64,000 nucleotides of DNA. Source: Labia minor (taxonomy: Eukaryota > Arthropoda > Insecta > Dermaptera > Spongiphoridae). This document shows positions 22,337-34,432 of this stretch, piece after piece. Made by a program: the position numbers and the translations under genes. The stretch is from the NCBI GenBank assembly GCA_963082975.1, contig OY720346.1, positions 44,555,296 to 44,619,295 of the forward strand, read 5' to 3'. How positions within the stretch are numbered: position 1 is the stretch's first letter; every line of letters starts with the position of its first letter. The notes beneath the pieces were generated by a model that was not told the DNA's origin, did no database searches, and saw only the letters and a program-made list of their open reading frames with translations.

Positions 22337-22561
22337 TAAAGTGAATTTTCATTTCAATACTTCATCTCAAAAACTCCCTAAAATGTCAATTTCGTTAAAA
22401 TATTGTATGGTATAATATGATTAATTAGAGATAGATAAGCAGAAATATATAAATATATATTCATTTGTTTTTATATAAAATTATATAAATAAAAATCTAA
22501 AATAATCTTAACTTTATATCAATACATCAATATATTTTATAAATTATATACATATCAATAC

Positions 22562-24260
22562 ATTATCTTATCTTATTATGCTAGCTAAAATTGTATATAT
22601 CTATCTATCTATATATATTGGTTCTCAAAAACCGCTCTAACGATTTTTTTCAAATTCACACTAGATATAGTATTTGTAAAGAAAAATTGAGTTTTATTGA
22701 TCACATCTCTTGAAACATACAGCTTCATTATTAATTTCTTAATTGAAAATTATATATGGAAAACGTCAAAATTGGCATCCATTTTTATTTTTTAACTGAA
22801 ATTGTATTAATATTTTTTTTATATTTAAAATATTTTAAAATTTATTATTTAATTTCGAAATAAAATTAAAAATATTTATTTTTAATAAAATATATATAGA
22901 TATTTATTAATCTCTCTCAAAAAAAAAAAAAAAGTAAAAAAAATCAAATACTGCCTGCTAAGACAGTAAAAAAATGACAATTTTTTATCTAAATATATAT
23001 AGTCCAGAGGTTAGAGTGATGTTTTAACGAGTGGATTTCGTCGGTTCGAAACTCGCCGGGTGAATCGTTATTTAAAAATGAAAATAATGATTTTGTTATT
23101 TTTTTTTCTTTTTATCTATTGTTTACTTTTTAATAAATTACTGTTTTATATTTATTTATTCATTGTTCTTTTATTAATTAAGTTTTAGATAGTAATATAA
23201 TTTTTAATATTTTTTCAATAAAATATTATTTAATATATTTATTAATATTATTTTATTTATTATTATTGAGTACCCGAAGTTCCATTCATTTTAATCAGAT
23301 TGATGCAATGATGCAACAGTTAATAATTGTAATATTGTAATAAATTTCTATCTTGAAAATTGTTACATATTATTCAGGATATTTTAAAAACAATTTCTTT
23401 CTTTAATTAATATTCATTTTTTCTATAAGTCAGATATATTTCCAAATATTAAATAATTTTTGAAGTGAAAACTTCTTTAGCGGCGTTGAGCACTTTTGCG
23501 GGATGGGGAAAAAGTATAGAACTCGCGTGATCGTGAGCAACACCATGAAGCTAGCACATTACGTCTGCTTTCAAATTTCTTATAACAGAGCGCGAAATTT
23601 GAATTGTCATTAGAACTGTTTTATAAATTATCTCTAACATATAAATATATATTTTATGTTAGAGATAAGAATTATAAAACAGTTCGTATTGCAATATTTT
23701 AAACAAAGTTGTGTATTTATATATATATAAATATAAGTTACAAATTTGTTTAAAATATATGTTTAAAATAATATATAAGTTATATATATATACATGCATA
23801 TGAAATTCATCTTTCTCGTGAAATAGCGCGAATTTCGTCTGTTTTAAAATTTCTTACGCAGAAGTTTTCACTTCTGTCGGCCAGTCCCACGACTGCCAAT
23901 TTTGCTTTTTTAATTCCGAAAAGCTGCAAAGCACGTTTTTTTTGTCTTTAGTTTGTTTTATAACCACTTGGGGCGCTAAACAGTTTTTCAAAAAAACACT
24001 ATAGAAAAAAAATATATGTACCTATATATTATATATTTATGTATTATTGAGGAGCACAAGTTCATTAATTTTAATCAGATTGATGCAAATGTGTAACATT
24101 TAATAATTGTAATAAATAATTAAAGAATTGTGTATCAATATTTTTTAAAGGGTAGAGCGAGAGCTCGGTGTCTCAGGTATTAATATTACCAGCCAAATCC
24201 AATAATAATGAATCATTTTTTTTAACTTAAGTACCGAGCCGAGGCTCGGGGTCCCGGTAC
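22562..24260 (-). repeat. Right arm of the giant inverted repeat
   Basis: Inverted partner of 20741-22336, with an extra stretch of roughly 170 AT-rich bases at about 22780-22950 that the left arm lacks. Other differences are mainly single bases and short indels, so the arms are recent relatives or are kept similar by gene conversion. Confidence 0.75.
23000..23052 (+). promoter_or_regulatory. tRNA-like Pol III internal promoter, right arm
   Basis: TAGTCCAGAGG (23000-23010) fits the A-box consensus and GTTCGAAAC (23044-23052) fits the B-box. It is the inverted partner of the left-arm motif, so the two would drive transcription away from the central spacer toward the outer ends. Confidence 0.5.
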
Positions 24261-24261
24261 T

Positions 24262-24814
24262 ATATTTCAACACTAGCAACCAAATTTTTATAACCTTCAT
24301 TATTTGAGTCAATTACATCTTAATTAGTTTTTTGCCATATCTGCCTTTATATTGCCTTCTCAGGTTATTATTCTATAATAAAATTCCATCTCAATTTTTA
24401 TGGAGGTCAAAATTAATGAAGTGGGACATGATCTCTATGTATCACAAAATATTCTAGTCAGACATTTAAAAATAAAAATAAGAAAGTTAAAAGATCACTT
24501 AATATACATGTAAGCTTGGAGGAGACGAAGAATTATTGAAAAATGTATTTACAAGGGAAAAATCAATTAGAGAAAGATTGAGAATTTTATTAGAAGATAA
24601 TTTAAAATTTGATATGAGAAGAAATTAGATGGAAGTTGATCAGGATAAATGATAAATATCATTGCTGTTAATGACTAGAAATTTTGAATACACTAGTCTT
24701 CCCTTAGAGAGAGAGAGAGTTAATAAATTTAATATTGGAGACTTTTTCAAGGTCCTTCATGATTACGCTCCCAATTTGAATCTTCATTTCACACAAGTTG
24801 TCTACCGCTTACTA
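24262..24814. other. Intergenic sequence between repeats
   Basis: AT-rich sequence with no supportable gene. A short frame at 24662 runs into the hAT that follows and is not a gene. Confidence 0.4.
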
Positions 24815-25284
24815 CAGAGGTTCTTAATCTTATGTACTCTGCGGACCCCCACTTGAAAAAATTTTTTTTGACGGACCCCATCCCAACTTTAGGTACTTTA
24901 CGTCATTTTATTAGTTAATTTCTGGCTTACGATCTCATAAGAACAAGGATATATGATGAATATTTGTGTTATAATAGTGATTGGTGAATAACGATTTTTT
25001 TGCATATAGTAGAACACATTTTATTAGAAATTATAATATTGAAGAAAGAAAATTCAGCTAAATATGAAGATGGAAACGGTAGCAATAGTTTTCTTGCACA
25101 TTTCGTTGAATTTGGGTATTTGATCTCTGTTTCCTCACAAAGCCATGCCATCGCTTCTTTTATATTAAATAAAGTTTTAACCGACTCATCATTTTCTCGT
25201 GCACCTGTAGGATGGCTTTGCGGACCCCTAGTAAAGGCTTCGCGGACCCCCAGGGGTCCGCGGACCACAGTTTAAGAACCTCTG
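24815..25284. mobile_element. hAT MITE, copy A (twin of 37838-38308)
   Basis: Inverted ends CAGAGGTTCTTAATC and (reverse complement) CAGAGGTTCTTAAACTGTGG. A perfect 8-bp duplication, GCTTACTA, lies at 24807-24814 and 25285-25292. Subterminal GCGGACCCC motifs are repeated. Short open frames on both strands are conserved in the twin copy only because the copies are nearly identical; they resemble no family. Length 470 bp. Confidence 0.88.
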
Positions 25285-25307
25285 GCTTACTATACTCACC
25301 CTAGGAC

Positions 25308-25832
25308 AGTTCGTAATTTGAATTGGATTAAATAACATGTATTATAATAATATTTAAATTTAATTTAATTTTAAACTAAACTTTTATAAATTAAAATTAA
25401 TAAATAATATTTATTAAACAACGCGTGTTTGGCTCTTTGTTGATGGCACCCAGTCACGTGCTGGCGTGTGTTTTACAATGTTAAAAAATTAATTCCGATA
25501 CTTTCAGCGATTCAATCAAGCTGAAATTCTATATAGCAGTTTTATACAATCTTCAATCATGTGAAAACTATCAAACATATATCTTTATTTTTACGGAAAA
25601 AAAATGAAAACGTGGTAGGTAATGACCCTCTTCCGGATGAGCTACATTTCTCAAAAGTTGATAGAAAACTACGAATTTTGAATAATGCCCGTGTACCAAA
25701 TTTCATTCTAGCTCAAACCGTTTTTGCGTAATCTTGTCTACATACACACATAAACACACACACACACACTCAGACATTTTTCTAAACCTTATTGTTAGTG
25801 AAAATGACTCAGGGACCTTCAAAACGTATAAA
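25308..25832. repeat. Dispersed repeat, copy 2 (partner at 16636-17062)
   Basis: Same order of blocks as copy 1, with an extra stretch of about 90 bp at about 25520-25610 that copy 1 lacks. A CA microsatellite is at about 25741-25770. Non-coding. Confidence 0.65.
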
Positions 25833-26214
25833 AACATAAAAATCATCGTCGAAAATGTTAGTGATCGCATTACTGGCGAGATAGTAATTATTCCGAAACT
25901 TTACCTTTCACAATATTTCAAAATTATTCTTTAATTATCTTATATATAAAATTCTCGTGTCACAAAACTTTGAAATCATACTCCTCCGAAACGGCTGGAC
26001 CGATTCTAATGAAATTTTTTATGCATATTCAGTAGGTCTCAAGGCATGTCAGACTTCTTTTATTAAACCGCTAATTGCTAAGGTGTGTCCGGGGGTAATA
26101 TTTACCTAAAAATAGTTTAGTTACAATGCTAGATCATAGAGGCACTGCTGGCGATAATTTGACCTCAATATATATCCTAATAGGACATTTGGGAACAAAA
26201 ATCATTCTTGGGTG

Positions 26215-26280
26215 AGCGTGCTAAGGCGTTATCTTATGACTTTGTTTCCTCAGTTCGAAACTCGCAAAGGCACATTTTTT
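26215..26280 (+). other. tRNA-like sequence (Leu/Ser type relic)
   Basis: GTGAGCGTGCTAAGGCG followed by GTTTCCTCAGTTCGAAACTC resembles the D-arm, long variable region and T-arm of a tRNA-Ser or tRNA-Leu, including a B-box (AGTTCGAAAC). No acceptor stem is apparent. It is probably a tRNA-derived SINE head or a promoter relic within the repeat. Confidence 0.4.
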
Positions 26281-26579
26281 TTTTAAGTATTATATATTTT
26301 TTTTTATAAATTTATTAATTTTAATTATTTTAATATTTTATTAAATTATTTTATTTTATTAAATTAATTTTATTAAATTAAATTTTATTATTAAATTAAT
26401 AATTATGTCAATTAATTTTTTCTGCATAAATAAACATATATAAAAAACTATATATAAAATTTGAATTTTCATTCATTCATTTAAAATGATATTAAAATAT
26501 TCATTTAAAATGATAATTAAAGAATATCTTAATCAAAATAAATTGTTGAATAAATCTGATCTAAATATTTTTACTTTTC

Positions 26580-27030
26580 TGCATACTTCGTATAAGGGAA
26601 GTATTGGAATCGTCAAAAATTTCGACTTCGAGATTTCGATAGATCTTGACGTTTTAGACCTCCCTGAGTCGGAAAATACCATTTTTCGAATTATGTCTGT
26701 GTATGTGTATGTATGGATGTATGTAATGTTTGTCTGTGAGCAAATTTACTCAGAAACTAATCAAGCTAGGATTTCGAAATTTGGTACACCGATATTATTC
26801 ACAGTTTGTAGATTTGTATCAAAGTTTCGTCAAAATCGGTTAACCGGAAGTGGTACTTTACCTACACTGGTTGCGTTTACCTTTCAAGTAAAGTATCAGT
26901 TTGCTTCGAGATATTTGCTTCATATTTTGTATATAAATTTAAAAATATAAAAAAAATTCAGCTACCAAATTTCATCATGATCTGACTACCGGAAGTGACA
27001 TTTTACATATGCAAGTAGCGTTAGGTGTAA
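26580..27030. repeat. Unclassified interspersed-repeat sequence
   Basis: Has the style of arthropod interspersed repeats, with GAGATTTCGATAGATCTTGA, a GTGTATGTGTATGTATG microsatellite and AAAATCGGTTAACCGGAAGT. An open frame at 26486-26950 crosses it, but its product has low-complexity content and no family resemblance, so I do not call a gene. A related motif (GGATTTTGATGAAATTTGGT) occurs at about 27350. Confidence 0.4.
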
Positions 27031-27954
27031 ATTATAAATATATATATAATAGTGTTAAACCATTTTACTTTATAATTTAAATTATTTAGTTTGTTTATTT
27101 TTATTGTTGTTAAAACATAATAATAATAATCTAATTACCTATTTATATCCGGGAAAGTCAAGGGGAGGACACTCCCGATTTTTTTGATTTGTTCCTTTAA
27201 AATATAATAAATAATTAAATTTATCCCTAGTAGGGCCTCGGAGGGGAGGTAACAGCTTTCTCCCACTTCTTGGGAAAACCCATATTGCCATCCCCAGCGT
27301 CGACTATCTATCCGTCCGTCCGTATAGATGTGTACAGCCTGAACGGCTCAACGGATTTTGATGAAATTTGGTATATGTTTTGGTATGGTGTCTGTTTGTC
27401 TGTCTGTTTGTTTGACCGAGCTCTCCAGCAAAAACTATCGCACGCAGGGACCTGGAATTGTTTACACGGAAGCACAAAGGGGCTGGCCACCAGACCTCGA
27501 AGCCCGATTTTCGATTTTTTAATTAGAAAAATTTTAAAAAAATTATAAAGAATATTAATTAAAAATAGTTTAGTTACCATACTAGATCATATAGGCGCTG
27601 GTGGCGATAATTTGGCGTTAATTTAAATTCTGAGCAATGTGCAGATAAAAATCTTTTTATATATCTATTGATATTTACAATATCTCAATTGATCTTATTG
27701 GCCTTTTAAACTTTGAAAACATTCACATTACGGCTATAATTTAATACTATTAATTTTTAAGATTATGTGAGTAAATTATTTTAATTAAGAAAATTTGATC
27801 TCATAATTGGATTTTCACAAAAGATTTTAATATATAATATATTTTTTAATATTATTTTTATAGTAGTTTAGTGTTATGCTAATTTTATATTTTATTTTTA
27901 TTTTGTTTACTTTGATTTTTTTTTAAATAAATTAATAACATTTAAAGTAGCATA

Positions 27955-28290
27955 AAAAAATTAATCGAGGCAGGAAAATTGATTGGGTTTGAAATTAATA
28001 GTGATAAGACAAAATAATTAGTATCAGAGAGAATAATATTTGCAAAGAATTTAAATCGAGGTTGCAATCGGGAAATTATTATCAAAGGGGATCAAAATTA
28101 TTAAATTATAGGTCATAAAATAGAGAAGGCTGGGATCGGCAGGGCACATGGCTAGCATGGGAGAGGAAAAATATATTGGTGGGAGTTCGATTGGAAAACG
28201 TCCGTTTGGAAGACCAATTGTGAACAGGGTGGACAATGTAGGAAGGAACGTGAGAGAGATAGGATAGAGTAGGAGTTAGATGGTTATAGC
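27955..28290 (+). pseudogene. LINE reverse-transcriptase fragment
   Basis: Reads EAGKLIGFEINSDKTK at the start (the RT segment that follows the YADD box) and GKRPFGRPIVNRVDNVG further on (the C-terminal tail), with the middle lost. Same family as the 47392 copy. It abuts the Helitron 3' end. Confidence 0.6.
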
Positions 28291-28377
28291 TCAGAATAGG
28301 GACATTGGGGGGGGGGGTACAGGGGGCGGAGCCCCCGTCTAGGTGTGAAGAGCGCCGAAGGCGCTCTGATCAGCTAG

Positions 28378-30328
28378 TTATAAATAAAATAAAATTAAAA
28401 ATATTTATGTTATATCCATATCTGTTTTTTATTACATTAATAGATATATTAAAATTATTTGAAATTGTTTCTGTAGCTAGATTTTTTTAATTTACTTCAA
28501 ACCGTCGGTCGGTTCGGACCTGGCCACAGGTCAACTTATTTTTAAAATTAAAATTTGTTTTAAATCAAAATTATTGTATTCTATTATATTTTTTTTATTA
28601 ATAGGCTTCTTTTTTTATTTTTAATTTTTAATAAATTCTCTTTTTTGATATGATAATAATAAAAAATAATATTCAATTGTATATAAATTTAAAAATTAGA
28701 ATATTTGAATTTTTTTAAATTTTAACACATGTAATCAATCATATGCATAAAGAATGGAAAATTTTGAAAATCACCTTGGTATTATATTCAGAAAAAAATA
28801 CTGATATATAGAATATAATAGACCATTCGAATATAATTTAAAACTACTTCTCTCCTTCTATTTTAAATTTAAAAAAAACGGAGTGTTAAAAAATTAAGAT
28901 GCCTGGATAGGTAAATGGGCTGGAAGAGCAAACCTCCGCTTTATTTATGCCTCTTTTGGCTCAGTGATCCATTTCATGTGTATTCGACAATGAATATAAA
29001 TTTCTAGTTAGATTTATTAAAATACAAGCTATAAATGAAATTTCAATAATATAAATACTTTATTAAATAATACTTATTTTAATTAATTTAATAAAATTTT
29101 TAAATTTAATTATTATTGTTTTATTTAATTTTTTCACTTTTAAATTTGTTTCAAATTCTATTATAATTATTATATTCGATCAAGTTTATTAATAATAAAA
29201 ACATAATCCAAAAAGAATATTAAGTATATTAAATACCATTAAAAATGTTTTAACAATTTTATAATTTAATAATAAAATTTAGGCAAATTTTAGAAATTTA
29301 AAAATAAACAAATAAATTCATATAAAAGTTTAATTTCATTATTATATTTAATAAATTAACTTTTGTAACTTTATTTAGATAAAAATAATAATAAATCGTA
29401 CTTAAATTAGGAAAAAAGAATATTTTAATTAATTTAAATTTCACCACAAATACAAATGTAAATGTTAAAAAAAATTTGAATATCAATTAGGTATAAATTT
29501 AGAAAAATGATTTTGTATATATACGAGTTTATTAATATATACCATATATATATGTATATAATTAAAATATTCAAAAAATATATTTATAATATTTAAAAGA
29601 AAAAATAAATGATATCTAATAAATGGATATTTTAAATTGAATAGTTTAGAAAATATATACTCATATTAAAATATTACTTAAAAATTTATAATCTATTTTT
29701 CTTTTTTAAGAATAAAATTGTTCAAACCAAACTTTGAAATTTAGGAGGTAGGAATCTCAATAATGATTTGGGAAAATGCATTGGGCTGAAGTATAATATA
29801 GTATTTATATAAATTTCTTCTAATGTTAAGATTATAGTGTAATATAATTTTGTAATTTAGGCCAAATCGTTCAAAAAATTAAACCAAAGTTACAGGAAAA
29901 GAAGTAAGTTTCGAAATTAATAGTGCTTTGATAAAATATTTACAATTATTTACAATTAGAGGAACAAAGTCAAAACTTAAAGTACAATTGACTGAATGAG
30001 AAGAATTTCACTCTATTTGAAAATAGCTTTTATGGGTCTACTAAAAATGAAAATATTAGAGAATTTTAGAGAAATTTTGAAAAGTTTGCCGGCACTTGAT
30101 ATGCTCGCGCCCCCAGGTTGAGAACCGCTGGCATAGACAGAATAACTAGGATTGCAGAATCTCTATACATGTCCAAATATGGTTAGGGTTATAAAATTGG
30201 GAAGGATGCGACTTGTGTAAAGAAAGACTAGCTAGAAACATATTGACAAAATAAGCATCAAATAGAGAATAAAATCAATTAATTTAAATTAACAATTATA
30301 AATGTTTATGTTTTAAGTTTATCTATAG
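28378..30328. other. AT-rich intergenic sequence with transposon scraps
   Basis: No gene. At about 30105-30130 the sequence GCGCCCCCAGGTTGAGAACC followed by GCTG is the right end of a hAT-type element whose left end I could not find. A segment near 30178-30230 has LINE-like character (GGTTAGGGTTATAAAATTGG). Confidence 0.45.
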
Positions 30329-31284
30329 CAGGGCTTCGAACCGTTATTTTTTTTCGTTTCGGTTTTCGTTCCGGTTCAATAAAAAAAAAATATCAGTTCG
30401 GTTCCGGTTTTCGTTCCGGCAAAAATAACGGTTTTTTTCGGTTTTCGGTTTTCGTTTGTTGAGTGTTTGAAAGTAGAAGGATGTAAAAAAATATTCATAC
30501 TTATTTGTTTCGTTTAATAAATTATATTAACATCTTATATTATATACTTCTAATTATTATACCTTTAATTAATTATTATTATTTATATTATATTGTATCA
30601 ATTCATGTAGTATGATTTAGGGTGGTAGCAAGAAATATTTTTATATATTTATGGCAGACTCGGCATACCCCGACCTAAATTTCTAATATAAATAAAAGGT
30701 CTTTAAAATTAATTAATCGGAGCTAAAAATCACCATTGCAATTTTGTATAAATGAGGATATGTATTTTTATTTTCCTCCCAAAATTCTAAAATAAGTTTT
30801 TTACTGTCTAATCTTCGTACTTGGTCAAAGTTATTCAATATTTGTTTAAATTTATTTAATAATTTTATTTATATTTATGAATCATTTTCTTTATATCAAT
30901 ACATAACCCTGTAACAAATGGAATAAATAATTTAAAAAATTAATACTATCATTAAATCAAAATATCAGTATTAAACAAACGATGAAAACATTAAATTCTG
31001 TATTGCGACTACGAGATGCTGCCAACACAACCGAAGGGAGAGTATGACTAGGACACTAATTTTTGAAACAAAGTTTTTAGCGACACCATGCAGTGCGAGG
31101 CATAACTAATTGAAAAAAATTCGGGCTTGGGTGTTGCCAAAACACCTCTTGTGGCAACTCTGGATTGAACACGTACTGAACTGAAATAAACCGATATTAT
31201 TTTTTTCGGTTCAGCTCCGGTTTTCGTTCCGACAAAAATACCGGTTTTTTTCGGTTTTCGGTTCAGTTCCGGTTCGAAGCCCTG
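30329..31284. mobile_element. hAT transposon, non-autonomous, with CGGTTTTCG-rich ends
   Basis: Ends CAGGGCTTCGAACCG on both sides in inverted orientation, with a perfect 8-bp duplication ATCTATAG at 30321-30328 and 31285-31292. The subterminal regions are dense in repeats of TTCGGTTTTCG and TTCCGG, a possible transposase-binding array. The 956-bp interior is AT-rich and non-coding. Confidence 0.88.
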
Positions 31285-31699
31285 ATCTATAGTTTTATAT
31301 GATGTTAAAAACTTAGTTTTAGTTTTAGTTATTTAAAGAAATACTCCAGTCCTTTTCTTTGGATTTTCTTATTTGTCAAATTATATAATAAATAACTAAA
31401 TAAGTATAATAAAATTAATATTATAGTGTATTGTATCCCATTAGAGAATATGTATACAATATAATATATAATTAATTCAATGATTAAATTAAAAAAAAAG
31501 AAAAATAAAAAACTAAAAGAAAATAAACATTTTAATAAACTGATAGAAATAAAATGAATGAAAAGCTATTACATACAAACTAGCTAGAATATGGCAGGAG
31601 GGTCTTATATATAAACTTGAAAGGCTTCTTCCATAGTCTTTTACTTTAATTCTAATATCTTACATTAAAGAAATAACTTTTTTGTTAAATAAAAAGACC

Positions 31700-32695
31700 A
31701 TAACTAATATATTAGAAAAATTATATCTGGAGTTCCACAAGAGTGTTGCAAGCATGTTATATCTTCTTTATACGTCAAATCTACCTCTTAATTCTGGTAC
31801 CACAATGGTGGCCATTGTTTGATGCCGCTATTATAACAAGTGTGTAGAGTTAAAGAAACAAATAAAAAATACAAGATCCTTTAAAACAATTGGTGAAATG
31901 GTAAAATATATGGAGAATAAAAATTAATGAAATAAAACGCACAAATGATCAATTTCAGAAACTTAAAAATAACATCATTCCAAATAACAATTAATAATAA
32001 ATAAATAGGGTGACCATATTTCAAAAACACCAAACCGGGACAAACGGTTTACCTTTTTTTTAGATCCAAATTGAAAAAATTTTGAAAAAAAAATACCAAA
32101 TGTCCTATATATTTAAAAAAACGGGACAATAGGCTGTCCCGAAGACATTTTTCGGGACTCCGGGACAGAGCACCTAAAAACGGGACAATCCCGCAAAAAG
32201 GGGGCGTTTGTTCACCCTACCTATAGCTAATACATCTAAATATTTGGGAATGACACTCTTTAAAATTTAGGTTTAAGGAACACATCAAGATAAAAAAAAC
32301 AAGATCTGAATATAACTGGCAGTGACTGATTGGACGATGTTTAGATGTTCAGTGTAAAATTAAATATTAATCTACCATCAAATCTTGAAGCCAATCTGAA
32401 CTTAGCTTTGGGGATATGCCAGGAAATGCAATATATATTATAAAAGATATTTCAAAATAAGGTATTGTGCCAAATTGCAAACTCACCACCTTATATGATG
32501 ATGGATAGACTTCTCAAGTACTTTAAAATAGTGATGGAGGGTAAGGTAATAGGCAACATTTCAAGAAAGCAACCTGAAAACCCACACGAATAACGAAGCT
32601 AAAAATCTAGCAGAAATAGGCACAAATTATAAGCGAAGATTATAAAGGAACATACCTTCGGATGTAAATTGTTGAAAAAATAAATAAATAAAAGG
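31700..32695 (+). pseudogene. Jockey-clade LINE reverse-transcriptase relic, split by a hAT MITE
   Basis: With several frameshifts the plus strand reads VPQE then MLYLLYTSNLPLNSGTTMVA, matching the RT segment before the FADD box of Jockey elements. After the MITE at 32006-32219 it reads SKYLGMTL, FKEHIKIKKTRSEYNW and LIGRC, the typical Jockey C-terminal region. It ends in (AAAT)n near 32675-32692, fitting a Jockey 3' tail. Functionless. Confidence 0.6.
32006..32219. mobile_element. hAT MITE of the TAGGGTGACCA family
   Basis: Starts TAGGGTGACCATATTTC and ends GTTCACCCTA, with the internal CCGGGACAAACGG and AAAACGGGACAATCC blocks shared with 19690-19874 in the other orientation. The flanks do not show a clear duplication, so the copy is old or has decayed. 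It lies inside the Jockey relic. Confidence 0.7.
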
Positions 32696-33232
32696 TATGT
32701 TCTTTCAACTGTTCAACTTTTTATTGGACAAGTAAATAATTAAAATGTGTAAAAAATACTTTAATAGATAATCATTAATGTTTGTTACTATTCATATTTT
32801 GTAGTTGCATTGTAAATAAATAAATAAAAGAAAAAAATCATACAAACTTGGAATAAAATACTATTCATAATTCCGTAGTTACAAAGGGCAACTATTTTAT
32901 AAATAAACATATTTATAATTGCTTTCATTTTTACTATTTATTTGTCTTTCTAAATAAAATAAATTTTAAAGCTTATCTTTTAAATGGTTTTAACACTATA
33001 AAATTATGGGTATAGAAGAAATGAACTTTGTTTTATTAATAAACATAATATATATATCTATGATAATATTTATATATTAACAATAAAATATATATAAGAT
33101 ATATAAAAAGAGATATTATAATTTAATTAATTATTTGAAAAATTAAATAAATTTTTAAAACAAGAGTTCGTTATAGATTATAGTTATAACAATATTTATA
33201 ATTAAAAGTTTTAATAATAGTAAATTTTCCAA
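32696..33232. other. AT-rich intergenic sequence
   Basis: Another (AAAT)n tail at about 32813-32828 hints at a second LINE 3' end. No gene. Confidence 0.4.
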
Positions 33233-33675
33233 TGAGCAACTGGTAGATTTCCTCTTTCAAATAAAAGCTTATAGATTTCTTAAAAACGGTTTATTTACAA
33301 TAAATATACAAATTACTTCACAATTCAGACACTTTCAATACCTCCGGTCACAGTGATCTCCCTCAAAGCAATCTCTTACGTCATAGTATTCTCTCGATGC
33401 GCTCCGATTTATATAACCATCTCGCCCATATCGAGCATAAATTGTGGTGGGAGAGGATCGGGAGACTTTCCCTTGGATGTCGCCAAAGGCCCTGTTTTAA
33501 GCATGATTGGGGATAGGAGAACCTGAGGCATTTCCGCTGGCGTGGGTTAATGGGGAGTAGAAAAACATTTTACAACACAGGATGTAGATAATGCCCTTCC
33601 CAAAGTGTTGGGGATGAGAGAGTCGCGACACCCCCGTCACCGAGAATCCCTCGGCAACAACTTTCACTTCCCACA
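33233..33675 (-). mobile_element. Probable solo LTR of a retrotransposon
   Basis: This is a GC-richer island of about 440 bp. On the minus strand it starts TGTGGGAAGTGAAAGTTG, has a TATA-like TATATAAATCGGAGCGC in the middle and AATAAA about 58 bp before its end, and ends GTTGCTCA. TG...CA ends with an internal promoter and poly(A) signal are what an LTR should have. No 5-bp target duplication is seen and no internal retrotransposon genes are adjacent, so the boundaries are tentative. Confidence 0.4.
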
Positions 33676-34432
33676 TATATATATATAATTTACAATTATT
33701 GGTATTATAATATGATTAAAAATAATAATTGTTGATTTTTTTATTTAATTAAAAATCATTAAAAAAAATCAAAATTCAATATTTTTTTATTTTATTTATA
33801 GAGAGACTAAAATATTGTTCAGAGAAATACATGTTAATTGTCCATATAGGATTTATATTTAAATAACTTGTTTTTTGATTATAAAATTTATTTTATGAAG
33901 AATTCGATATAATAATATATAAAATAACTTTTTGAGTTTTGGCAAATATATTTTAGATTATCTATTCCACGTGAAATATTTCTCAAGGCATTCATTCCTT
34001 CTTATACCCAGATATTCTGTATAGATCATAATTACAAAACATAATAATATAAGTAAGGTAATGGCATTTATAGCAGACAGAATTGTAAAACTTTTAATTA
34101 AAATAATAATTATTTTAAATTTACATCCATTCGAAATGATATTTCTTAAAATTTAATCTTTTCAAAATATATTGGCATAGTTAAGTTGACTGAAGTGAAT
34201 AAATTAATAATTTACTGGCCAATGACAAAAAAGTTAATTCAATTTGAATTTATGTGTTGAGAATTCCAAGAAAGTTTTAGGTGAATTGTCATTATAATTA
34301 AGTTTTTATATGATCAAATTTTGTTTTTAAATCAATATTCTTAATTAATATCTACAATCATAGATTAAAGAACCACATGAAATGTTCTTATCAAAGTGAC
34401 TTATTGAAAAATTATAGGTGGTGTCCCCCTTA
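33676..34432. other. AT-rich intergenic sequence
   Basis: No gene. The last three bases (TTA, 34430-34432) are the left target duplication of the Harbinger element. Confidence 0.45.

Larger units (their letters stand above)
20741..24260. mobile_element. Giant foldback element: 3.5-kb long inverted repeat, family unknown
   Basis: The whole interval is one inverted repeat. The left edge reads GTACCGGGACCCCGAGCC and the right edge is its reverse complement. Nearly every block of the left arm can be found inverted in the right arm. The two arms flank about 225 bp of unique spacer. The outermost 30 bp also form a small hairpin. I find no transposase and no clear target duplication. Each arm carries a tRNA-like A-box/B-box promoter. 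Each arm also holds internally diverged repeats, for example the segment around 20882-20960 resembles 21724-21805. The transcript could form a hairpin over 1.5 kb long. It resembles foldback elements in architecture, but I do not recognise the termini. Confidence 0.75.
25938..28377 (+). mobile_element. Probable second Helitron, composite
   Basis: The 3' end is clear: a hairpin (GAGCGCC-GAA-GGCGCTC) then TGATCAG and CTAG at 28374-28377, followed by T, the same terminus as the Helitron at 19089. The proposed 5' end, A then TCTTATATATAAAATTCTCG at 25938, resembles the TC-starting Helitron 5' ends common in insects and is followed by GTGTCACAAAACTTTG and CTCCGAAACGGCTGGACCG. The two ends may belong to different copies. 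Inside are a tRNA-like motif, two related repeat segments (26110-26160 and 27565-27615) and a LINE fragment. No Rep/helicase is seen. Confidence 0.5.

Noticed and set aside
25000-25275. Overlapping open frames repeated at 37847-38128
   Set aside because: They are inside the twin hAT MITEs and conserved only because the copies are recent; no protein features.
26486-26950. 154-residue plus-strand frame
   Set aside because: It crosses interspersed-repeat sequence including a GTGTATGTAT microsatellite and resembles no protein.
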